Assembly: GCF_021606685.1 (NCBI RefSeq)
Contig: NZ_WKCB01000029.1
Coordinates: forward strand, 1-60,206
Source: Pseudomonas syringae
GTDB lineage: Bacteria > Pseudomonadota > Gammaproteobacteria > Pseudomonadales > Pseudomonadaceae
DNA: 60,206 nucleotides
Direction: 5' to 3'
The position numbers and the translations under genes are program-made. Position 1 is the first letter of the stretch. Every line of letters begins with the position of its first letter. This document shows, piece by piece, positions 54,645 to 60,206 of this stretch. The notes beneath the pieces were generated by a model, which was given only the letters and a program-made list of their open reading frames with translations, was not told the origin of the DNA and made no database searches.

Positions 54645-55783
54645 ATCCGCTGATCGCTCCACTGGTAGCCTTTTCGCTGATGGCTGGCGAAGCCGCCGCC
54701 GAAGACAACAAAAACGTGCGTGTCACCCGTGTTGGCACCCAGCCTTCCGCTCAAGGCCCGGCCGACAATTTCACCGGCACGGTGCGGGTTGATGGCCTGT
54801 TCAAGGGGGATGCGCCTGCCCGCGTGGGCGGCGGCACCGTGACCTTCGAGCCTGGCGCACGCACCGCGTGGCATACCCATCCGCTGGGGCAAACGCTCAT
54901 CGTCACCGCGGGCATGGGCTATGTGCAGCAGGCGGACGGCCCGCGCCAGGAAATTCGCCCGGGCGACACCGTATGGATCCCGGCCAATGTGCGTCACTGG
55001 CATGGGGCGTCCCCCACCACGGCCATGACCCATATCGCGTTGGCCGAAGCCGTCGATGGCAGCGCCGTGACCTGGGGCGACAAGGTCTCGGATGCCGAGT
55101 ACGCAGGCCTGAAACCGTCCACCGCCACCACCGCACCGCCGTCCGAAACATTGTCGAGCCAACAGCAGGCCATCCCACTGATCGCGGCGTTTATGGCCTC
55201 CAGCGACATGCCCAATCTTAATCAAGCCTTGAATCAGGGTTTGGATGCCGGGCTGACCCTCAGTGAAGCCAAGGAAATACTGGTGCAGCTGTATGCGTAC
55301 GCGGGCTTCCCCCGCAGCCTGAATGCGCTGGGTGAACTGATGAAGGTGGTTGAGGCGCGCAACGCGCAAGGTATTCAGGATGCCCCAGGGCGCGAGCCCG
55401 GCCAGCCGATTCCAAGCGGCCAGGCCTTGCTCGAGGTCGGTACCGCCAACCAGACGCGCATTTCCGGCGGTGCGGTGCAAGGCCCGCTGTTCGACTTTGC
55501 GCCAGTCATCAACCAGTACCTGCAAGCCCACCTGTTCGGCGCCATCTTCGAGCGTGACAACCTGGACTGGCAAAGCCGTGAGCTGGCCACTGTGGGCGCG
55601 TTGGCAGCAACGCCGGGGGCCGAACCGCAGTTGCGTTCGCATATGCTGGCGAGCCTGCGGGTCGGCCTGAGTGCTAGCCAACTGCGCCAGGTGGCCGCTG
55701 TACTCGCCAAACACCCGGACGCCGCCGTGGCCACCCGGGCGCAGGCGGCGCTGACTCAAGCCCTTGCCGCATCGGAGGGCTGA
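54641..55783 (+). CDS. Exported cupin-carboxymuconolactone decarboxylase-like fusion
   Basis: Protein of 380 residues: signal peptide (1-20, cleaved after GEAAA), a cupin domain (about 65-140) with metal-site residues WHTHPLGQTLIV and VRHWHGAS, then two carboxymuconolactone-decarboxylase (AhpD-like) repeats (about 190-240 and 290-370: LDWQSRELATVGALAATPG). No CxxC is present, so it is not a peroxidase of the AhpD type. AGGAG precedes the ATG at 54641. Periplasmic, reaction unknown. Confidence 0.85.
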   Translation: MNPLIAPLVAFSLMAGEAAAEDNKNVRVTRVGTQPSAQGPADNFTGTVRVDGLFKGDAPARVGGGTVTFEPGARTAWHTHPLGQTLIVTAGMGYVQQADGPRQEIRPGDTVWIPANVRHWHGASPTTAMTHIALAEAVDGSAVTWGDKVSDAEYAGLKPSTATTAPPSETLSSQQQAIPLIAAFMASSDMPNLNQALNQGLDAGLTLSEAKEILVQLYAYAGFPRSLNALGELMKVVEARNAQGIQDAPGREPGQPIPSGQALLEVGTANQTRISGGAVQGPLFDFAPVINQYLQAHLFGAIFERDNLDWQSRELATVGALAATPGAEPQLRSHMLASLRVGLSASQLRQVAAVLAKHPDAAVATRAQAALTQALAASEG

Positions 55784-55785
55784 AG

Positions 55786-56868
55786 ATGCAGCGTACCACG
55801 ACCGTTCTCTGCCTCCCTCTGGCCTGCCTGCTTTCAGCCTGTACGGTGCCTGCCAACCACTCTGGCAACAGCGCCGCGCCGTTGCAGATCGAGGCGCAAG
55901 GCAGCTTTGCCGCTGGCGGCACCCTGACCACCGCGCCAGGTACGTTTGACCCGCGCAACCCTATGGCGCCCGCGGGCCAGACCTACCATGGCGATCACGC
56001 CTATGTGTTTTACCAAGTGCCGGCCAACGCGCGAAAACTGCCGATTGTGATGTGGCACGGTGCCGGCCAGTTTTCCAAAACCTGGGAAACCACAGCCGAT
56101 GGTCGCGAAGGCTTCCAGACCCTTTTCCTGCGCCGTCAGTTTGGCGTCTACCTGATCGACCAACCGCGCCGCGGCAACGCCGGTCGCAGCATGGTGGAGG
56201 CAACGCTCAAGCCGACGCCGGACGAACAGCTGTGGTTCAACCAGTTCCGCATCGGGGTATGGCCCAACTACTTTGACGGCGTGCAGGTGGCGCGCGACGA
56301 GCAGACACGCGAGCAGTTCTTTCGCGCCATGACCCCCAATACGGGGCCGTTCGATATGGGCGTGGTGTCCGATGCCGTATCGGCTGCGTTCAACCGGATC
56401 GGCCCTGGCATTTTATTCACTCACTCCCAAGGCGGCGGCCCTGGCTGGCTCACCGCGATCAAGAACGACAAGGTAAAGGCTATCGTCGCGTTCGAGCCGG
56501 GCAGTAGCTTCGTGTTTCCTGCCGGAGAGGTTCCGGCCCCGATCCCCAGCGCCTTCGACACGGTGCAAGGCGCCCAAGTACCGCTGAGCCAGTTCTTGGC
56601 ACTCACACGGATTCCGATCCTGATCCTCTACGGCGACAACATTCCCGATCACGCCATCGACCTGCCCGCCCAGGACAGCTGGCGGGCAAGGCTTGAGATG
56701 GCGCGGCTATGGCGCGACAGCGTTAACCGGCATGGCGGCGATGTGAAGCTGATTCACCTTCCGGAAATCGGCATCAAGGGCAACACGCATTTTGCCATGT
56801 CAGACCTGAACAACCGCCAGATCGCGGATTTGGTGGCCCAGTTCCTGGCAGAGAAACAGCTGGATTGA
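55786..56868 (+). CDS. Lipoprotein alpha/beta hydrolase
   Basis: Protein of 360 residues. The lipobox LSAC gives lipidated Cys19 (LACLLSACTVP). Hydrolase motifs: oxyanion MWHGAGQ, nucleophile Ser in FTHSQGGGPG, acid D in YGDNIPDH, His in GNTHFAM. It starts two bases after the previous stop. It is probably anchored in the outer or inner membrane facing the periplasm; substrate unknown. Confidence 0.83.
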   Translation: MQRTTTVLCLPLACLLSACTVPANHSGNSAAPLQIEAQGSFAAGGTLTTAPGTFDPRNPMAPAGQTYHGDHAYVFYQVPANARKLPIVMWHGAGQFSKTWETTADGREGFQTLFLRRQFGVYLIDQPRRGNAGRSMVEATLKPTPDEQLWFNQFRIGVWPNYFDGVQVARDEQTREQFFRAMTPNTGPFDMGVVSDAVSAAFNRIGPGILFTHSQGGGPGWLTAIKNDKVKAIVAFEPGSSFVFPAGEVPAPIPSAFDTVQGAQVPLSQFLALTRIPILILYGDNIPDHAIDLPAQDSWRARLEMARLWRDSVNRHGGDVKLIHLPEIGIKGNTHFAMSDLNNRQIADLVAQFLAEKQLD

Positions 56869-56934
56869 CCCGATCGGCATGCGCGCCGATCAGAAAAAAC
56901 CTGTTAATCCCCTTCAATCCTTTGGAGCAAACCC

Positions 56935-57996
56935 ATGCAAAACACCGTTCTCAAAGCCACGTTCATGGCCGCGATGGTCGGCCTCTCAGCCGGCACGAGC
57001 GTGGCTGCCGACGACAAGAAAAACCCGTTCACGCTAGTGTATGCCGGCGCGATTGCCCGCAATGAGCCGGGCAAGGTCAACATCCATCCGGTGACCTATA
57101 AGCTCAACGGCCTGGACATCGTCGCCAACGTCTACACCCCGGCCAGCTACGACCCGCAAAAAGCCTACCCGGCCATCGTGGTGGCGCACCCTAACGGCGG
57201 TGTAAAAGAGCAAGTCGCCGGGCTGTATGCCCAGCGCCTGGCCGAACAGGGCTACATCACCATCACCGCCGATGCGGCCTATCAGGGCGGTAGCGGCGGC
57301 CAACCGCGCAGTGTCGACAAACCCGCCAACCGCATTGAAGACATCCACGGCATGGCTGACTTCATTGCCCAGTACGCCGGCGTCGATGCGCAGCGCCTGG
57401 GCCTGCTCGGCATCTGCGGCGGGGGCGGCTATTCCCTGGCCGCGGCCGAGACCGACAAGCGCTTCAAATCGATTGCCACCCTCAGCCTGTTCAACTCAGG
57501 CCGTGTGCGCCGTAACGGCTACGTCGACTCCCAACTGGACAGCGTTCAGGATCGCCTCAAGCAAGCGTCCGAGGCGCGTGCCCTGGAAGCTGCGGGGGGT
57601 GAGGTTCGATACGCGGGCGATGCAAACCTGAGCGACGAGCAAATTGCCAAATTACCCTTTGATCTCTACCGCCAGGGTTACGAGTACTACTGGAAAACCC
57701 ACGCGCACCCGAACTCGACCTTCAAGTACACCACCAGCAGCCTGCTCGACCTGATGCGCTTTGACGCCACTGACCAGATCGACCTGATTGACCAGCCACT
57801 GCTGATGATCGCCGGCAGCCAGGCCGACAGCCTGTACATGACCGAGGATGCGTTCGCCAAGGCCTCCGGCACGAAGGACAAAGAGCTGTACAAGATTGAA
57901 GGCGCTACCCATATCGAAACCTACTGGGTACCCAAGTACGTTGACGCGGCACTCGGCAAACTCGCGCCGTTCTACGCAAGAACCCTCGCGAAGTAG
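56935..57996 (+). CDS. Exported alpha/beta hydrolase with a Cys nucleophile
   Basis: Protein of 353 residues with a Sec signal (residues 1-25, cleaved before DDKKNPF). The nucleophile elbow is GICGGGGYS, cysteine in place of serine, as in dienelactone hydrolases and YcjY-like proteins; the His is in EGATHIETYW. TTTGGAG lies upstream. It may act with the preceding lipoprotein hydrolase on the same exported substrate. Confidence 0.83.
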   Translation: MQNTVLKATFMAAMVGLSAGTSVAADDKKNPFTLVYAGAIARNEPGKVNIHPVTYKLNGLDIVANVYTPASYDPQKAYPAIVVAHPNGGVKEQVAGLYAQRLAEQGYITITADAAYQGGSGGQPRSVDKPANRIEDIHGMADFIAQYAGVDAQRLGLLGICGGGGYSLAAAETDKRFKSIATLSLFNSGRVRRNGYVDSQLDSVQDRLKQASEARALEAAGGEVRYAGDANLSDEQIAKLPFDLYRQGYEYYWKTHAHPNSTFKYTTSSLLDLMRFDATDQIDLIDQPLLMIAGSQADSLYMTEDAFAKASGTKDKELYKIEGATHIETYWVPKYVDAALGKLAPFYARTLAK

Positions 57997-58076
57997 TCGT
58001 GCATGACTGCCTCGGAGCACGCGAGGCAGCGTCGCACGAAACACCCCCTGCGTACCTGCATGAAGGCCCCTCATCA

Positions 58077-58970
58077 ATGTCCCGCGCCAACCTCAACGAC
58101 CTGCATGCCTTCGTGATCATCGCCCGCGAAGGCAGCTTTACCCGCGCCGCCGCTCAACTGGGCGTTTCGCAATCGGCGATCAGCCACACCCTGCGCACCC
58201 TTGAAGCGCGCCTGGGCGTGCGCCTGCTGACCCGCACAACGCGCAGCGTATCGCCCACTGAAGCCGGCTTGCGTTTGTACAAGGCCATGGCGCCACGCTT
58301 TGAAGAAATTGAACTGGAACTGGCGGCCGTCAGCGAGTTTCGCGACACCCCGTCAGGCACCGTGCGCATTTCTGCGTCCGAGCACGCTGCCAACAACATT
58401 CTCTGGCCAAAGCTGTTGAAGGTGCTGCCCGACTACCCGGATATCCACGTGGAAATCACTGTGGACTATGCCCTCTCCGACATCGTCGCCCAGCGCTACG
58501 ATGCCGGCGTGCGGCTCGGTGACCAGGTGGCCAAGGACATGATCGCCGTCCCCATCGGCCCTCGGCTGCACATGGCGGTCGTGGGGGCGCCCGACTATTT
58601 GCGCAAACACACCGCGCCTCAAGCCCCGGCAGACTTGGCGACACACAACTGCATCAACCTGCGCCTGCCGACCCACGGCAGCTTGCTGCAATGGGACTTT
58701 GAAAAGGACGGCTACGAGCTCAAGGCCCGTGTCGAGGGGCAATGGACATTCAACAGCAGCCTGCCGATTTTGCGCGCGGCGGTCGCCGGCTGCGGCCTGG
58801 CGTTTCTGCCGGAAGACATGGTGGCCAAGGACATTGCCGAGGGCTCACTGGTACGGGTGATGGAGGATTGGTGCCAGCCGTTTCCCGGCTACCACCTCTA
58901 CTACCCCAACCGGCGCGAGCAGTCGTCAGCGCTCGGCATAGTGGTGGATGCGTTGCGGCATGAGCAGTGA
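58077..58970 (+). CDS. LysR family transcriptional regulator
   Basis: Regulator of 297 residues; HTH at residues 18-60 (GSFTRAAAQLGVSQSAISHTLRTLEARLGVRLLTRTTRSV) and the TEAGLRL motif of the CrgA-type LysR branch. It lies 80 bases after the hydrolase on the same strand and probably controls the aldo/keto reductase operon, being read with it. The ATG at 58077 gives the normal MSRANLNDLHAF start. Confidence 0.88.
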   Translation: MSRANLNDLHAFVIIAREGSFTRAAAQLGVSQSAISHTLRTLEARLGVRLLTRTTRSVSPTEAGLRLYKAMAPRFEEIELELAAVSEFRDTPSGTVRISASEHAANNILWPKLLKVLPDYPDIHVEITVDYALSDIVAQRYDAGVRLGDQVAKDMIAVPIGPRLHMAVVGAPDYLRKHTAPQAPADLATHNCINLRLPTHGSLLQWDFEKDGYELKARVEGQWTFNSSLPILRAAVAGCGLAFLPEDMVAKDIAEGSLVRVMEDWCQPFPGYHLYYPNRREQSSALGIVVDALRHEQ

Positions 58971-59015
58971 GCGTTGCCCGGTGATACTGGCGTTCACTAA
59001 GCAAAAACCAAGCAA

Positions 59016-59040
59016 AAACCCGGCGCTTGGCCGGGTTCGT
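59016..59040 (-). terminator. Terminator of the small acidic protein gene
   Basis: AACCCGG-cgcttgg-CCGGGTT stem; on the minus strand it is followed by TTTGCTTGGTTTTTGC. Confidence 0.75.
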
Positions 59041-59057
59041 GGAGGTGGAACATCTGA

Positions 59058-59255
59058 TCAGTTATCCGGGTGTTCGCTTGCCACCGAATCGGCGGCGTCT
59101 ACATCCGACATGTCCTCCTCAAGCGGCGCATCGTCGTCCGCCGGCAGCGGGATTGCATCGTCGTCCCGCCTCGGGTCATGGCCCGTCTCATTGTCGGTGC
59201 CACGGGTGACGTCCTGCTGTGACAGGTTGCCTGGGGCATTCTCATTGATTTCCAT
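59058..59255 (-). CDS. Small acidic hypothetical protein (65 aa)
   Basis: Protein of 65 residues with a very high Asp/Glu content (PRRDDDAIPLPADDDAPLEEDMSDVDAADS), likely disordered. GGAGAG precedes the ATG and its own terminator follows, supporting a real gene. Small acidic, disordered proteins of this kind are common in Pseudomonas; function unknown. Confidence 0.65.
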   Translation of the reverse strand: MEINENAPGNLSQQDVTRGTDNETGHDPRRDDDAIPLPADDDAPLEEDMSDVDAADSVASEHPDN

Positions 59256-59462
59256 GCTGGCTCTCCGTTCTATCGCGCGGAATATCCTCGCTTAAAACTC
59301 TGAGGCGGCGCAGCGCTCAGAGTGCCGGGCATTAGACGAATGGTGCGCCACCCTGCGCGCACTCAAGCCGATGGCGCAGGCCGGAAGCATGAACAAATCC
59401 CCCCCGATGCCCGCGTCTGATCTACGATTAACAGCCTACGGCCTGCCTATCGGAGAACCAGC

Positions 59463-60068
59463 ATGAACCCTCACGCGACTGCCCTTGTCTTGATCGAATT
59501 CCAGAACGACTTCACTACGCCGGGTGGCGTGTTCCATGACGCCGTCAAAGACGTGATGCACAGCACCGACATGCTGGCCAACACCGCAGCCGCCGTTGAG
59601 CAGGCACGTGAGTTGGGCGTGAAGATTATTCATATGCCGATCCAGTTTGCCGAGGGCTACCCGGAGTTGACCACGCGCTCCTATGGCATCCTCAAAGGCG
59701 TTGCCGATGGCGGTGCGTTTCGAGCCGGCAGCTGGGGCGCCGCGATCACTGACGAGCTTGGCCGTGAGGCAGGCGATATTCTGGTGGAGGGCAAGCGTGG
59801 GCTGGATGCGTTTGCCACCACCGGCCTCGACCTGGTACTGCGCAACAATGGCATCCATAACCTGGTGGTCGCGGGGTTCCTGACCAATTGCTGCGTCGAA
59901 GGCACGGTGCGTTCGGGGTATGAGAAAGGCTACGACGTGGTCACACTGACCGATTGCACAGCCACCTTCACTGCTGAACAACAACAGGCCGCCGAGCAAT
60001 TCACGCTGCCGATGTTTTCCCAAACGCTGAAACACGCGCAATGGCTGGAAGCGTTGAAAGCCGGCTGA
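59463..60068 (+). CDS. Isochorismatase family cysteine hydrolase
   Basis: Hydrolase of 201 residues. The catalytic triad of the family is D16 (IEFQNDF), K111 (EGKRGLDAF) and the cysteine in FLTNCCVEGT (C143/C144). Members include nicotinamidases and N-carbamoylsarcosine amidases; which applies here is unclear. GGAGAA precedes the ATG. Single gene. Confidence 0.87.
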   Translation: MNPHATALVLIEFQNDFTTPGGVFHDAVKDVMHSTDMLANTAAAVEQARELGVKIIHMPIQFAEGYPELTTRSYGILKGVADGGAFRAGSWGAAITDELGREAGDILVEGKRGLDAFATTGLDLVLRNNGIHNLVVAGFLTNCCVEGTVRSGYEKGYDVVTLTDCTATFTAEQQQAAEQFTLPMFSQTLKHAQWLEALKAG

Positions 60069-60094
60069 AACGCGCGATCTATGCCGAACCGGCT

Positions 60095-60180
60095 CCTGTA
60101 CCGAGCGGCCCCCTGTACCGAGCCGGCCCTTGTGGCGAGCGGGCTTGCCCGCGTTGGGGTGCGAAGCGCCCCGCTTTAGG
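60095..60180. repeat. REP-type element at the window edge
   Basis: Two tandem copies of a CCTGTACCGAGC-type unit (60095 and 60112) lead into GCGAGCGGGCTTGCCCGCG and GGGGTGCGAAGCGCCCC, two adjacent palindromes of the kind that mark Pseudomonas fluorescens REP repeats. Confidence 0.7.
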
Positions 60181-60206
60181 CTTTCAGATCTGGGGCTGCT
60201 ACGCAG

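Overview
The window reads as chromosomal DNA of a fluorescent pseudomonad (Pseudomonas fluorescens group). Codon use is GC-rich, and the markers are typical of that group: an MvaT/MvaU-type H-NS analogue, hppD, ahpC/ahpF, a GalU with a Pseudomonas-like context, a KfrA-like/integrase pair, and a REP-type palindrome at the right edge. Genes are dense, with many short operons and small Pseudomonas-specific hypotheticals. No prophage, CRISPR array or intact insertion sequence is visible.

Layout. 1-7.9 kb: rarD, hppD, a DMT exporter with its divergent LysR regulator, a CSS-motif EAL phosphodiesterase, the MvaT-family silencer, a small exported protein and gloA. 7.9-14.7 kb: the peroxide/thiol block ahpF, ahpC, gor, with a tyrosine recombinase and a KfrA-like coiled-coil protein inserted between ahpC and gor, then galU. 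15-19.4 kb: small proteins and lipoproteins, then alkB and an ada-like gene (alkylation repair) and a CGNR regulator. 19.5-25.3 kb: an alpha/beta hydrolase, a nitronate monooxygenase, modABC behind a ModE-type palindrome, and topoisomerase IB. 25.4-34.1 kb: an ABC-F ATPase, YoaK, azlCD, arsB, an AraC regulator, a LysE exporter, a DinB protein and small genes. 34.4-35.4 kb: tRNA-Leu(UAA) followed by a decayed stretch with a broken lipoprotein gene.

35.3-44.7 kb is the most striking locus. A five-component, branched-chain/urea-type ABC transporter (FmdDEF/Urt-like), an amidase-signature hydrolase, an AmiC-like cytoplasmic amide sensor, an AmiR-like ANTAR antiterminator and an iron-type alcohol dehydrogenase lie head to tail with overlapping or near-overlapping ends. 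Upstream I find, in order, an NtrC-type dyad (GCAC-N7-GTGC), a sigma-54 promoter (GG-N10-GC), and a leader with two adjacent hexaloop hairpins whose loops both carry A at position 1 and G at position 4, the known ANTAR target signature. The picture is of an amide-scavenging operon gated first by nitrogen limitation and then by amide-dependent antitermination, with the sensor and antiterminator encoded inside the operon they control.

44.7-52.5 kb: an NmrA-type SDR, a quinone-oxidoreductase-like MDR and a divergent LysR regulator; a decayed IS5-type transposase fragment; a PucR regulator; and an opposing permease/FAD oxidoreductase/cupin operon. 52.9-59 kb: an unnamed operon rich in exported proteins (aldo-keto reductase, exported flavodoxin, exported cupin-carboxymuconolactone-decarboxylase fusion, lipoprotein hydrolase, exported alpha/beta hydrolase) ending in its probable LysR regulator. 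The window closes with a small acidic protein, an isochorismatase-family hydrolase and a REP-like element.
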